Source of the DNA: JAVRLB01 sp049965455
GTDB taxonomy: Archaea > Thermoplasmatota > Thermoplasmata > Thermoplasmatales > ARK-15
Direction of reading: 5' to 3'
NCBI GenBank assembly: GCA_049965455.1
Contig: JBMFWH010000002.1
Location: 1 to 64,000, forward strand
DNA length: 64,000 bases
This document shows, in pieces, positions 50,182-58,822 of the stretch. The translations under genes were made by a program, and so were the position numbers. The notes below the pieces were generated by a model. It made no database searches, had not been told where the DNA came from, and worked only from the letters and a program-made list of their open reading frames with translations. How positions within the stretch are numbered: position 1 is the first letter of the stretch; each line of letters opens with the position of its first letter.

Positions 50182-50783
50182 AAGCTTTTATATTCGTTAA
50201 CAATATTTATAATTTTCTTCCATTTAAAGACACCTTCTCTTACAAGCTCGATACTGTTTTCATTAACTTTAATTACCGTTGAAGGTATTCCGGACAAAGT
50301 ACCACCATCTAAAAACATCTGCACCCTACCTTTCAATTCCTCAATAGCGGTTGATAAAGTATTTGGAGCTTTACCTCCATGTAAATTAGCACTGGTAATA
50401 GTGATCGGGCCAGCGATCTCTACAAGTTTTGAAATAACCTCAGAATTCGGGATCCTAATACCGACAGTATCACTTACCAGACATTTCGGTACTTTCTTGT
50501 TTTTTAAAACTAATGTTATTGCTCCTTTTGGTGTATTATCTAAAATTTTTATTGCCAGATCCGGCACTTCTGCCAGATCGTACATCATCTCTATAGAATT
50601 AACAGCGACAGGCACGGGTACATTGTCAGTCCTGTTTTTTAAATTGTATATTTTTGCCGCATTTGCTGAATATATGGAAATTGAAAGTGCATATAAAGTA
50701 TCTGTAGGAACTACTGCAAAGTCATTTTTAATAAACTCTCCGAGTATATGTATATCATTTTCATTTATTTTCAAAATTTGCAT
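50178..50783 (-). CDS. Sua5/YciO/YrdC-type threonylcarbamoyl-AMP synthase
   Basis: 201 residues, the YrdC-only length without the Sua5 C-terminal domain. NDFAVVPTDTLYALSISIYS, YNLKNRTDNVPVPVAVNS, TVGIRIPNSEVISKLVEIAG and PITITSANLHGGKAPNT are the family motifs, including the KxR-S/T-x-SAN residues that bind ATP and threonylcarbamate. It would make threonylcarbamoyl-AMP for t6A37 of ANN-decoding tRNAs. 7 nt upstream is the stop of an orphan reading frame. Coupled to map. Confidence 0.88.
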   Translation of the reverse strand: MQILKINENDIHILGEFIKNDFAVVPTDTLYALSISIYSANAAKIYNLKNRTDNVPVPVAVNSIEMMYDLAEVPDLAIKILDNTPKGAITLVLKNKKVPKCLVSDTVGIRIPNSEVISKLVEIAGPITITSANLHGGKAPNTLSTAIEELKGRVQMFLDGGTLSGIPSTVIKVNENSIELVREGVFKWKKIINIVNEYKSL

Positions 50784-50789
50784 AATTGA

Positions 50790-50957
50790 TCACGGTCCGC
50801 TAAATGTGATTGAACTATTCCCAGCTAAAGCATCTGAGCTTCCTGAAATACCTTTATAGATATATTCCAAAGCAATACCTTGCAATTTCACAGACGTAAA
50901 TACGGGTTTGCCAACCCTGCTTTCATCAGTCTTATCTTTGCTGTTTTTTGATGTTAT
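50790..50957 (-). other. Orphan open segment between tRNA-Asn and the Sua5-like gene
   Basis: A minus-strand frame is open from the tRNA 3' end to a TGA 7 nt before the Sua5-like ATG. It reads APITSKNSKDKTDESRVGKP, then VFTSVKLQGIALEYIYKGIS, then GSSDALAGNSSITFSGP. Its composition is protein-like but it has no start codon because tRNA-Asn lies directly upstream. It could be the 3' stump of a gene cut at the tRNA end or chance. No family is recognised. Confidence 0.25.
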
Positions 50958-50960
50958 AGG

Positions 50961-51033
50961 CGCCGCCGATCGGATTTGAACCGATGACCACTCGGTTAAC
51001 AGCCGAGCGCTCCACCTGCTAAGCTACGGCGGC
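50961..51033 (-). tRNA. tRNA-Asn (anticodon GTT)
   Basis: 73 nt on the minus strand. Acceptor GCCGCCG/CGGCGGC, discriminator G, anticodon stem CTCGG/CCGAG with loop CTGTTAA, anticodon GTT. D-arm AGCTTAGCAGGTGGAGC and TTCAAAT T-loop are normal. No intron and no encoded CCA. The 257 bp upstream (51034-51290) show no gene. Confidence 0.95.
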
Positions 51034-51290
51034 ACATTTTCTTATGATAAAAACCATTATGTTAAGGCACTATTTATATTTTTCAAAGATTGATTTTCTT
51101 AATTGTTCATTGAAAAATTTTGTAGGATTATCGACATGACCAATCAATATACTTTAAAAATATATTAAATTAAGTACTTTTCATCCCGTATCTTCTATTA
51201 AAAGGCCTATTTTACAAGGCCAAAAAGATGCGATTTTTATCCTTTTTAGACTTGGCTTATATGTGCTCTATCATTCTATTTTCTCTTAAA

Positions 51291-52253
51291 TTAAAGCTTT
51301 GCCTCGGACCCTATCAAGTAAAGATATGCCAACAATGCATCCAGCTGTATCTTTTCCGTAGCACCTTCGTTTATTCTAAAGTCAATTTCTCCAAGTTTCT
51401 CTATTATTTTAATTATTATTCTATCCTCAATAGTCAGGTCTAGGACTGTTCTGTGTATTCCTCTAATTAGATCTGGGGCCGTAACTCCACCATTTATAAG
51501 CATTTTATCAAGCATGTTCCTAGCTTTAGTGAAATCACCCTTTAGTGCAGAAGTTATCATGATTTCAATATCTTTTTTACTGGCACTACCAGTAACATTA
51601 TATATTGTGGTTTCATCTATATTCTTGGAAAATACCGCTGCAGTTTGCAAAATTATTATTGCCCTCCTTAAATCGCCTTCTGAAAGATGTTCAATAACTT
51701 CCAGTGCAGGTTCTGTAATTTCTATTTTTTCAAGCTTGGAGATCTGTTTTATCCTGTTTTTTATCATTTCTTTGTCAATGGCCTTAAATCTGAAAATACC
51801 GCATCTAGACTGAATAGGCTCTATTATCTTTGATGGATAATTTGCAGATAGAATGAACCTGCACGTTTGAGAGTACCGTTCCATAGTTCTTCTTAATGCT
51901 GATTGCGCGTCAGAGGTAAGGTTATCCGCCTCATCTAGAAATATAATCTTGAATTCTGCATTTGTCAGCGAGGATGATCTTGCATATTCCTTTATGTCAT
52001 CTCTGACAACATCTATTCCTCTCGCATCACTTGCATTCAATTCTAAAAAATTCATACGATACTGATCTCCATAAAGTTCTCTAGCCAGAGCTATAGCACA
52101 GGTAGTTTTTCCAGTCCCGGCTGGTCCTGAAAATATCATGTGCGGTAAGTTCTTTTCTGCAACATATGCCTTCAGACGTGCTACTATCTCATCTTGCCCG
52201 ACCACTTCACTGAGATTTTTCGGCCTGTATTTTTCTACCCACAAGTCTTCCAT
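51291..52253 (-). CDS. rfcS: Replication factor C small subunit
   Basis: 320 residues, AAA+ clamp-loader subunit. WVEKYRPKNLSEVVGQDEIV at the start, Walker A GPAGTGKTT (about 44-52), Walker B IIFLDEADNLT, the SRC motif IQSRCGIFRF (arginine finger), and the C-terminal collar domain (about 225-320). With RFC large it loads PCNA at primer-template junctions. No intein is present. Monocistronic; the 200 bp separating it from rpoP contain its promoter and nothing else visible. Confidence 0.96.
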   Translation of the reverse strand: MEDLWVEKYRPKNLSEVVGQDEIVARLKAYVAEKNLPHMIFSGPAGTGKTTCAIALARELYGDQYRMNFLELNASDARGIDVVRDDIKEYARSSSLTNAEFKIIFLDEADNLTSDAQSALRRTMERYSQTCRFILSANYPSKIIEPIQSRCGIFRFKAIDKEMIKNRIKQISKLEKIEITEPALEVIEHLSEGDLRRAIIILQTAAVFSKNIDETTIYNVTGSASKKDIEIMITSALKGDFTKARNMLDKMLINGGVTAPDLIRGIHRTVLDLTIEDRIIIKIIEKLGEIDFRINEGATEKIQLDALLAYLYLIGSEAKL

Positions 52254-52453
52254 AATACATTCAACTCTATATTATTGCTTACCTTCCGTCTAAGCCAAAG
52301 TGTGGAGGTACACACTTTAAACAGGTACTTTATTGCTGGATGAATACGCTATTTTATTATTATAGCAAAACGCTATTTAAACATTTTTATTGACTAAATT
52401 GCGTGCAGCTCCTCTCCAAAGATCTTATGTAAAAATAAAAAGAGTAAGAGCCT

Positions 52454-52588
52454 TTATCGCGCTTTTACTTCTTTCTCTATGTTTGGGCGCTCTTTAAAAA
52501 ATATGGTAGAACCGCATTCACAAGTCAAATCATAAGCTGTCATTTTACCAGTATATGGTCTACCACATACTGCACATCTATATACCAT
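52454..52588 (-). CDS. rpoP: RNA polymerase subunit P (Rpo12)
   Basis: 44 residues, so short that it is easily missed. The protein starts MVYRCAVCGRPYTGKMTAYD and continues LTCECGSTIFFKERPNIEKE, with a CxxC...CxC zinc ribbon as in archaeal Rpo12/eukaryotic Rpb12. It starts 1 nt after the rpl37ae stop (TAAGATG), the usual last position of the exosome superoperon. It stabilises the polymerase assembly platform. Confidence 0.92.
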   Translation of the reverse strand: MVYRCAVCGRPYTGKMTAYDLTCECGSTIFFKERPNIEKEVKAR

Positions 52589-52589
52589 C

Positions 52590-52850
52590 TTAGCTCTCTC
52601 CCGTGGTTTCAGCTGCTTTTATCTCTTTCTTCACTTCAGGAGTATATGCGCCACCAGCAAATGTATAACCGCACTTGCGGCATTGCCAGATTCCAGTAGA
52701 CTTTCTATACACGGTTTTATGATTGCATCTGGGGCAGGTATATGCTTCTATCTTTAATTCCATGGTCTCTTTCCATTTTTTCTTGGCCGCTACACCATAT
52801 CTTGGCCCGAACCTGCCGGATATGCCAACTTTCTTCGTTCTATTCGACAC
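52590..52850 (-). CDS. rpl37ae: Ribosomal protein eL43 (L37Ae)
   Basis: 86 residues. RTKKVGISGRFGPRYGVAAK and the zinc ribbon CPRCNHKTVYRKSTGIWQCRKCG (Cys at about 39, 42, 57 and 60) identify it, with the conserved YTFAGGAYTP after. It is a zinc-binding protein of the large ribosomal subunit. Two bp after the rrp42 stop and 1 bp before rpoP, in the conserved order. Confidence 0.96.
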   Translation of the reverse strand: MSNRTKKVGISGRFGPRYGVAAKKKWKETMELKIEAYTCPRCNHKTVYRKSTGIWQCRKCGYTFAGGAYTPEVKKEIKAAETTGES

Positions 52851-52852
52851 TT

Positions 52853-53650
52853 TTACTCACCTTTTTTAATTATGTATTTTTCTCGGATCTCGTTCCCTAT
52901 TTTAATAGTAGTATTAATAATTTTCTTTATTTCTTCAATACTGAATGAACCTGTTGATCCTTTTTGCATAGCATTAACGTTTCCAAGCTCATTTGCAGCA
53001 ACGGTTAATCTGGCGCTGGATATATTTTCTTCGTCTAGGTTGGGATCGATCAATATTGAATTATCAATTTTTACAGCAGTGATCTCAACTGGATAGTGAT
53101 TCACTGGTAACTTAAAGTCCTCTCCATAACCATACTTCGACGCAGGCACTACTGCCTCAGTTAGTGCAATCATTGATGCCAGAGACGAAGCATCGAACAG
53201 ATTCCCATCATAATCGAGAACATGAAGATCTATAAATATGATCCATACCAGCTCGTTTTCCTTTATTACCAGCTTCTCTAAGTCTATGGTTTTACTTTCT
53301 CTCAACCCTCTATCTACCACTCTCGCAAGTTCTATGGCATCTTCTCCAGGTGGCCCAGATTCAAATGTAGGAGATGCAAGAGGTACTAATTCTGCATTTG
53401 TGGTGATCACGCCCACATTTGGGGTATCAGGAAATGGCTCTCCAGGCTCAATCTTTATCCCTGCAAGTACCTGGGTATTGCCTATCTTTACCAGCGCGGA
53501 ACCATTGGCTCTTGTCACAAAATTTCTTATTACCTCTATGTTTCTGTACTCTTCCAATCCTCGATTATCAATTCTCAAGCCTCCAGCTGCAAGCTTTTGT
53601 ATGTAGCTTTTCTTGATTTCAGAAACTACACCCTCAGTAAATCTTGACAT
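52853..53650 (-). CDS. rrp42: Exosome non-catalytic RNase-PH-like subunit Rrp42
   Basis: 265 residues. FVTRANGSALVKIGNTQVLA and VPLASPTFESGPPGEDAIEL identify the RNase PH fold of the Rrp42 branch, and WIIFIDLHVLDYDGNLFDAS and LVNHYPVEIT-like strands follow. It alternates with Rrp41 in the hexameric ring and binds RNA, but lacks the catalytic Asp. 3 bp after the rrp41 stop. Confidence 0.95.
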   Translation of the reverse strand: MSRFTEGVVSEIKKSYIQKLAAGGLRIDNRGLEEYRNIEVIRNFVTRANGSALVKIGNTQVLAGIKIEPGEPFPDTPNVGVITTNAELVPLASPTFESGPPGEDAIELARVVDRGLRESKTIDLEKLVIKENELVWIIFIDLHVLDYDGNLFDASSLASMIALTEAVVPASKYGYGEDFKLPVNHYPVEITAVKIDNSILIDPNLDEENISSARLTVAANELGNVNAMQKGSTGSFSIEEIKKIINTTIKIGNEIREKYIIKKGE

Positions 53651-53653
53651 GGA

Positions 53654-54394
53654 TTACTCACCCTCTTCTAATACTTTTAAGTATTTGTTTTTAAGTGCCT
53701 CTTTCTGCAGTTCATAAACTTTCATGGATGCATTGTATGCTAGATCCATCCCTTTGTCTAATTCTTCCAAGGACATGTTGCCATCCATCTGTAAAAGTAC
53801 TATCTCCTTGGTTCTAGGAATTATAGCAATTGGTAGATCTGCTTCCCCAAAATTATCTTCATCTTTATTTAGGTCTAAAACTACCTGCCCACCAACTTTA
53901 CCCGCAGCACACCCTGCTATGAGATCCCGCATGGGTATCCCTGCATCAACTAATGCCACAGATGCCGCTGTTAGACCCGCGATTCTGGTACCTGCATCAG
54001 ATTGTAGAACCTCTATGAACACATCTATAGATGTTCTCGGAAACTGCTCTGCTAAAACTACACTTTCTAACGCATTGGAGATTACCATTGATAGCTCTAC
54101 ACTTCTTCTATCTGGTCCAGGCCTTTTTCTCTCATCCACAGAAAATGCGGCCATATTATATCTGGCTCTTACTATTGCCTTACTTGCATCCTGTAAATGC
54201 TTTGGAAATACTTCCCTTGGTCCATAAACCGCCGCCAAAATCTTGTTTTCTCCCCATTCTATGTATGCAGATCCATCTGCTCTCTCTAATACGCCTACTT
54301 CTATCTTTATTGGCCTCAATTCATCAAACTTTCTTCCATCTGTTCTTATCCCGTTTTCATCTATTAACTTAATATCTGTTTTCATGCCACTCAT
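53654..54394 (-). CDS. rrp41: Exosome catalytic subunit Rrp41
   Basis: 246 residues. RTDGRKFDELRPIKIEVGVL, DGSAYIEWGENKILAAVYGP, and LQSDAGTRIAGLTAASVALV are typical RNase PH motifs; DNFGEADLPIAIIPRTKEIV contains the catalytic Asp. It degrades RNA phosphorolytically in the 3'-5' direction and can add heteropolymeric tails. The start overlaps the rrp4 stop by 4 bp. Confidence 0.96.
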   Translation of the reverse strand: MSGMKTDIKLIDENGIRTDGRKFDELRPIKIEVGVLERADGSAYIEWGENKILAAVYGPREVFPKHLQDASKAIVRARYNMAAFSVDERKRPGPDRRSVELSMVISNALESVVLAEQFPRTSIDVFIEVLQSDAGTRIAGLTAASVALVDAGIPMRDLIAGCAAGKVGGQVVLDLNKDEDNFGEADLPIAIIPRTKEIVLLQMDGNMSLEELDKGMDLAYNASMKVYELQKEALKNKYLKVLEEGE

Positions 54395-55068
54395 TTCTGT
54401 TCACTCCTATTTAACTCTTCCAAATAAGCCTTAATCCGGTCTGTCAATCCTATTGTATGTGCTTCTCGCTCAATAATTCGTATAGTTTTAATCACTTCTA
54501 AAGTCTGCTTTGGCTCGCCATCAATCCATATTTCTCCGTTTTGGCCCACATAGATTTTTGTGTTTGTTGCTTCTTTTAAAAGCTTAATCATAGAGCCTTC
54601 TTTGCCAATGATCCTGGATACTTTTGTCGGTGATACTGTTATCAAGAATCCACCTTCCAACTTTCTTAATCCAGGCTCTTTCATAGAAACCCATATTTGG
54701 TTTGATTCTGTAATATTAGATACTTTTACAAGTACGACATCTCCAATATTTAAGAACCTGGATGTGTCTCCGAACTCTATTCTCCATGGCACATCATTAA
54801 CGTGTAACGGCGCTGTATAAGGTGCATTGATATCCACTACCCAGTTTGTGGGGGTAAGATCCACTATTTTTCCTATAACTTTATCACCTTTCTCTGGGAA
54901 ATATTTCCCGGCAAGAGGCATAATGTTAAGGTATCCAGACTTTTCAGATTTTGTGCCTAAATATACTGAATATGCTTTCTCGTTTTCTATGTATATACCT
55001 ATACCAGGTTTATTCGGGCCTAAATCAATCTCTTCTCCTGGTAAAACAAACTCTCTAACACTTTTCAT
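54391..55068 (-). CDS. rrp4: Exosome RNA-binding cap subunit Rrp4
   Basis: 225 residues from the ATG at 55068, preceded by GGTGAT that straddles the sdo1 stop; a GTG at 55080 would add four. It has an N-terminal domain (VREFVLPGEEIDLGPNKPG), a central S1 domain (GDKVIGKIVDLTPTNWVVDI onward) and a KH domain (GFLITVSPTKVSRIIGKEGS, about 145-164). It sits on the Rrp41/Rrp42 ring and selects RNA for entry. Confidence 0.95.
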   Translation of the reverse strand: MKSVREFVLPGEEIDLGPNKPGIGIYIENEKAYSVYLGTKSEKSGYLNIMPLAGKYFPEKGDKVIGKIVDLTPTNWVVDINAPYTAPLHVNDVPWRIEFGDTSRFLNIGDVVLVKVSNITESNQIWVSMKEPGLRKLEGGFLITVSPTKVSRIIGKEGSMIKLLKEATNTKIYVGQNGEIWIDGEPKQTLEVIKTIRIIEREAHTIGLTDRIKAYLEELNRSEQK

Positions 55069-55080
55069 AATTATTATCAC

Positions 55081-55779
55081 CTAACTTTTTAAAATTTTAG
55101 TCTGCGCATTTCCATGCGTCTTTTTGTTTAATATATCAAAAAACTCAATTTGAACGCCAGCAGGTATCTCTATTACCCCTACCCAAGAACCATCGTTTTG
55201 CCATTCTTCCTTCAATACAGTACCCATCTTTGTGATTTCCTGATAACTTTTCAAGTAATCTTCTCCAGAAATCTTTACCGCAATTTTTATTTTTTCAAAT
55301 TTTATTGGGAGTATCAGTCTGATAGCTTTTACAACCGTATTAACCTGTTCTTCCACACTTTTAAAGGGGTCTATATGCACTTTTGCCTCCTCAATTGCAG
55401 TCTCAATGCGCTGGGGAGGATGAGGGGTATTCGTTTGTGGGTTAATTGCATTTTTTGAGATCTCCATTATAATCTGCCTTTTTTTATCTTCAAGCATCTT
55501 TCTTCTCTGCTCTGTGGTTAACTGTACCTGCCCCTTCAAAATAATATGTTTTACTATCTCCTGTATGTTATCCGTCTCAAATACTTCTTTCAAAACCTCT
55601 TCGCTAGCTCTGTCCCCTTTATTGGCATCTTTAAAAATCGTATCACTTACCATATACTCTATAACATCGACATCTTTACCAGCTTTTATAATATCAACTA
55701 GTGCCGGATCTATAAGTATTTCAAATCGATGCCCATGGCTCTCAAATCTTGCAATTATTGAATCTTCTAATTTTACCAT
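55081..55779 (-). CDS. sdo1: SBDS-family ribosome maturation factor Sdo1
   Basis: 232 residues, three domains: N-terminal (FESHGHRFEILIDPALVDII), central helical (LTTEQRRKMLEDKKRQIIME; INPQTNTPHPPQRIETAIEE), and a C-terminal ferredoxin-like domain. It helps to release aIF6 from the 50S subunit in the last step of large-subunit maturation. It lies between psmA (8 bp) and rrp4, as in most archaea. Confidence 0.95.
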   Translation of the reverse strand: MVKLEDSIIARFESHGHRFEILIDPALVDIIKAGKDVDVIEYMVSDTIFKDANKGDRASEEVLKEVFETDNIQEIVKHIILKGQVQLTTEQRRKMLEDKKRQIIMEISKNAINPQTNTPHPPQRIETAIEEAKVHIDPFKSVEEQVNTVVKAIRLILPIKFEKIKIAVKISGEDYLKSYQEITKMGTVLKEEWQNDGSWVGVIEIPAGVQIEFFDILNKKTHGNAQTKILKS

Positions 55780-55787
55780 AGTCTCTT

Positions 55788-56495
55788 TTAAATTTTATTT
55801 AGATAATTCTCAGTTTCTGATTCCTCTAATATTCTGAACCCTTTGTCTTTGGTAACAATACCTATCTGCGCAATGATTGGCGTATTTGGGTCTTCAGCAG
55901 CTTTTTTTAAGCCTTTCAGTGCTAATATGATCGCTTCATCCATGCTCATATTATCCTTGTACTCTTTTTCAAAAATAGGCATTATTATGTCTCTACCAGC
56001 TCCTATACAATCTGCTTTATATCCTAAAAATGCTCCGGAAGGCTCGGTCTCAAATAGATGAGGCTCATCATCTACACCTGCTATTAATAAAGATGCTCCA
56101 AACGGTCTAGCTCCACCGTACTGCGTATATTGCTGCACATAATCGCTTACTTTTTTGGTTAAAACCTCTACTCCTACCTTCTCGTTATAAGTTACTTTTT
56201 CAACCTGAGCATTAACACGTGCATAATCTACAAGCATTCTTGCATCTGCCACTAAGCCGGAAGATGCTGCACCTATGTGCTCATCTATCATGTAGATTTT
56301 CTCGATGCTTTTTGGTTCTATCAAGTTGCTCCTCACCTTTTTATCGATTATTAAAGCAACTCCATCCTTGAATTTCATACCTATAGTTGTAGATCCTCTT
56401 CTTACTGCTTCCCTAGCATATTCAACCTGAAACAATCTCCCATCTGGTGAGAAGACTGTTATAGCTCTATCGTATGCCATCTGTGCTTGTTGCAT
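55788..56495 (-). CDS. psmA: Proteasome subunit alpha
   Basis: 235 residues. MAYDRAITVFSPDGRLFQVE is the alpha-type N-terminal gate helix, followed by YAREAVRRGSTTIGMKFKDG, and QYTQYGGARPFGASLLIAGV is conserved. It forms the outer rings of the 20S core and the docking site for PAN. First gene of the superoperon; GAGGTGAAAAA precedes the ATG and the TATA candidate AAAGTTTATAATATAA lies just inside miniature element F. Confidence 0.96.
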   Translation of the reverse strand: MQQAQMAYDRAITVFSPDGRLFQVEYAREAVRRGSTTIGMKFKDGVALIIDKKVRSNLIEPKSIEKIYMIDEHIGAASSGLVADARMLVDYARVNAQVEKVTYNEKVGVEVLTKKVSDYVQQYTQYGGARPFGASLLIAGVDDEPHLFETEPSGAFLGYKADCIGAGRDIIMPIFEKEYKDNMSMDEAIILALKGLKKAAEDPNTPIIAQIGIVTKDKGFRILEESETENYLNKI

Positions 56496-56555
56496 TTTTT
56501 CACCTCTGTTCTTAAATCCTTATAATCTTTTATATTATAAACTTTTAGTTTTTTA

Positions 56556-56749
56556 CTATGACAGAAATAAAGCGTTAAATCTATTGCTATTTCCTTATGG
56601 TTTTATTATGTATTTCAGGGCATTTATGATAGCTTTTCTTAAAAAAGTACATACCCCATACACTTTTAATATCTTGGAAATAAACTATTTTACGATACTT
56701 TTTACTTATGAGTATATAAATGTGGTCTAACGGTTTATTTCTGGCATAG
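56556..56749 (-). mobile_element. Family-2 miniature inverted-repeat element, copy F
   Basis: 194 bp with ends CTATGACAGAAATAAAGCGT and, reversed, CTATGCCAGAAATAAACCGT, and GTTTTTTA duplicated on both sides (56548-56555, 56750-56757). It aligns to copy E over its whole length. Toward psmA, the octamer is followed directly by TAAAAGTTTATAATATAA (minus strand), a canonical BRE/TATA; the psmA ATG is 60 nt away including a leader with ribosome-binding site. The nearby CBS gene ends on the other side. Confidence 0.9.
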
Positions 56750-56793
56750 GTTTTTTAGTTAATGTTCAGTATGTTATGTTTTTAGCATTTGTG

Positions 56794-57336
56794 CTATCTT
56801 GACTCTTTACAATCCTGGCATATGAACATTCCATTGTAAAATTCTAGTGACGTGGAGAACCTGCCACACAATTCGCATCTTCCTGTTATATGTTCATGTA
56901 CCTCATTCATATAATGCTCATTTGATATATTGTTCCATTCATTTGCAAGTAAAATCAGATCCGGGGATATTTTTACTATGTCATTTTCTGATAACAACCC
57001 GATAATTTTACCGCCCTTTATTACAGGTAGTTTCCGAATCTTCTTCTTTACCATCAATTTAGCACAATCTTCTAATTTATCATCTTCTGATACTGCTACA
57101 ATTGGAGAACTCATTATGGATCTTAAAAGTGTCTTAGCTGGATCTCTATTTTCAGAAACTACCTTTAAAACAATGTCATGCTCAGTGACTATCCCTAATG
57201 GCTCGCTATTCTCAGATACTATTATGGTACTTACATTGTTATGAACCATTTCTCTTACCGCTTTCAAAACAGTAAGGTCTAGATCTAATAGCAATGGATT
57301 TTTAGACATTATTTCTTTGATCTCAATTCGTTTCAT
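56794..57336 (-). CDS. CBS-pair protein with C-terminal zinc ribbon
   Basis: 180 residues. Two CBS modules (NPLLLDLDLTVLKAVREMVH; SPIVAVSEDDKLEDCAKLMV) make one Bateman domain (1-125), followed by a helix and a CxxC...CxxC zinc ribbon (CELCGRFSTSLEFYNGMFIC, QDC at the end). The zinc ribbon suggests nucleic-acid or protein binding gated by an adenylate ligand. Monocistronic. No substrate can be named. Confidence 0.82.
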   Translation of the reverse strand: MKRIEIKEIMSKNPLLLDLDLTVLKAVREMVHNNVSTIIVSENSEPLGIVTEHDIVLKVVSENRDPAKTLLRSIMSSPIVAVSEDDKLEDCAKLMVKKKIRKLPVIKGGKIIGLLSENDIVKISPDLILLANEWNNISNEHYMNEVHEHITGRCELCGRFSTSLEFYNGMFICQDCKESR

Positions 57337-57652
57337 ACAAATATAATGAATTTATTATGCTTTAATAATCTTTTGGCTTTTCGACCCTGCCTGAATAGTG
57401 AATTTTCTTAACGACCAGCTTTTCATTTTAAAAATCTTTTATATACCATAAATTTTAAGATGTTAGCAAATGTTCGTCTATTAGCTTAAACATATCATTT
57501 AATAAATAACTTGAACCTGTTATAAAAATTGATTTTAGGCTATGTTACAAACAGTAATTGATAAATAATAGGGATGATCGTGAAATAATTGGCAACATCT
57601 AGTTTGAGCAAGATTTATATATTTATGTAGTATTATACATATCGGGATTATT
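57337..57652. other. 315-bp interval with a solo IS110-end repeat and the transporter promoter
   Basis: It contains divergent promoters. On the minus side is the start region of the CBS/zinc-ribbon gene. 57388-57423 repeats the left end of the IS110-like element at 61606. TTTATATATTTATG at 57613-57626 is a good TATA box for the substrate-binding-protein gene at 57653. No small ORF stands out. Confidence 0.55.
57388..57423 (+). repeat. Solo copy of the IS110-like left-end sequence
   Basis: 36 bp differing at three positions from 61606-61641 (shared core TGCCTGAATAGT and TTTTCTTAACG). At 61606 this sequence begins the non-coding leader of an IS110-like transposase. Here no transposase follows, so it is the stump of another copy or the source target of the element. 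Confidence 0.5.
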
Positions 57653-58822
57653 ATGAATGTAAAAGCAATAGTTACAGTAACAGTAGTTATTTCGCTGATC
57701 TTAGGCTTTATGGCAGGATTTGAGTACAGCGCTATTTCTTCACCCGCACCGACAAAACAGGGGATAACAGTAATTGCTGCTGGCTCTCTAGGATATGCTT
57801 TTAGAGATATTGGACAAAACTGGTCTGCGCTCTATCCGAACAACCCAATACTCTCAGCAGGGGGTATATTTATGGGTAGCGTTAAGGCTGCAGATCAGAT
57901 CGCAGAGCTGGGGCAGAAATATGATGTGTTTGCATCCGCGGCTTCAGACGTGATTCCAATGGTACTATCTCCTACATATGCCTCTTGGATGATCGTTTTT
58001 GCAACAAACGAAATTTCCATATTATATGAGCAAAATTCTACTGCAAAAATATCCATTAACAACCAGACTTATTTCACAAATCAAATCAACTCAAGTAACT
58101 GGTGGATGTTTGTCACCGCCCCTGGAGTTACAATTGGAGTAAGCAATGGTAGTACTGACCCTGCAGGCTTCCAAGCTATTCAAGCAATGAAATTGGCAGG
58201 TATATACTTGGTCCAAAATGATAATCTTGCATATAACAATTGGTTCCATAATGTTCTGGGATATCCAATGAACGATACAAATGCTATTTTTGAACAAATA
58301 TGGATTCACAAGTCCCAGTCAAATGAGCTGAGACCTGTTGGTATCGAAGCTAGCTTGGATTCAATGATCGCCACTGGCGCGCCTTATTATGGTATTTCAT
58401 ACAGGAGCCTTGCTAAATCATATGGGTTAGGTTTTGTAGAACTTCCTTGGCAGGTTAACTTAGGATCTATAAACAGCACTGCGGTAAACTATTATGCACA
58501 GGTAAACAGCAGCGGCGCTCCACTTTTATTAAGCGGCAGTACCTCTGAAGCTAACAGTCCGGCCGGTCCGATATTTTATGCAGTTACTATCCCAAAAAAT
58601 GCACCAAATCCTAGCCTGGCATTAGACTATGTCGTGTTGCTTCTTAGCCAGATAGGCCAGCAAATATTTAAAAATACATATTTTGATCCAATACCGGTCC
58701 CATATGCTGTACCATTCTCTGGCGGCAGTATACCCGCTCAGCTGCAACCATTTACAGAAACTCTGCCACCATATTTACAATCCGGATCTGGCAATACTGC
58801 TATAATGGGTGGCTCTTCATGA
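57653..58822 (+). CDS. wtpA: Molybdate/tungstate ABC transporter substrate-binding protein
   Basis: 389 residues. The signal/lipoprotein-like N-terminus (VTVVISLILGFMAGFEYSAI) is followed by GITVIAAGSLGYAFRDIGQN and GSVKAADQIAELGQKYDVFA, matching WtpA/ModA-type oxyanion receptors; SAASDVIPMVLSPTYASWMI is also typical. It captures tungstate or molybdate outside the cell. It faces the permease/ATPase genes tail to tail, overlapping wtpC by 6 bp, which is unusual for an ABC operon. Metal specificity cannot be read from the sequence. Confidence 0.88.
   Translation: MNVKAIVTVTVVISLILGFMAGFEYSAISSPAPTKQGITVIAAGSLGYAFRDIGQNWSALYPNNPILSAGGIFMGSVKAADQIAELGQKYDVFASAASDVIPMVLSPTYASWMIVFATNEISILYEQNSTAKISINNQTYFTNQINSSNWWMFVTAPGVTIGVSNGSTDPAGFQAIQAMKLAGIYLVQNDNLAYNNWFHNVLGYPMNDTNAIFEQIWIHKSQSNELRPVGIEASLDSMIATGAPYYGISYRSLAKSYGLGFVELPWQVNLGSINSTAVNYYAQVNSSGAPLLLSGSTSEANSPAGPIFYAVTIPKNAPNPSLALDYVVLLLSQIGQQIFKNTYFDPIPVPYAVPFSGGSIPAQLQPFTETLPPYLQSGSGNTAIMGGSS

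Noticed and set aside
51228..51443. 71-codon plus-strand frame at the rfcS 3' end
   Set aside because: It is mostly antisense to rfcS and shows no independent coding features.
51291..52253. Replication origin next to rfcS
   Set aside because: No orc1/cdc6 gene and no origin-recognition-box repeats are visible; rfcS alone is no evidence of an origin.
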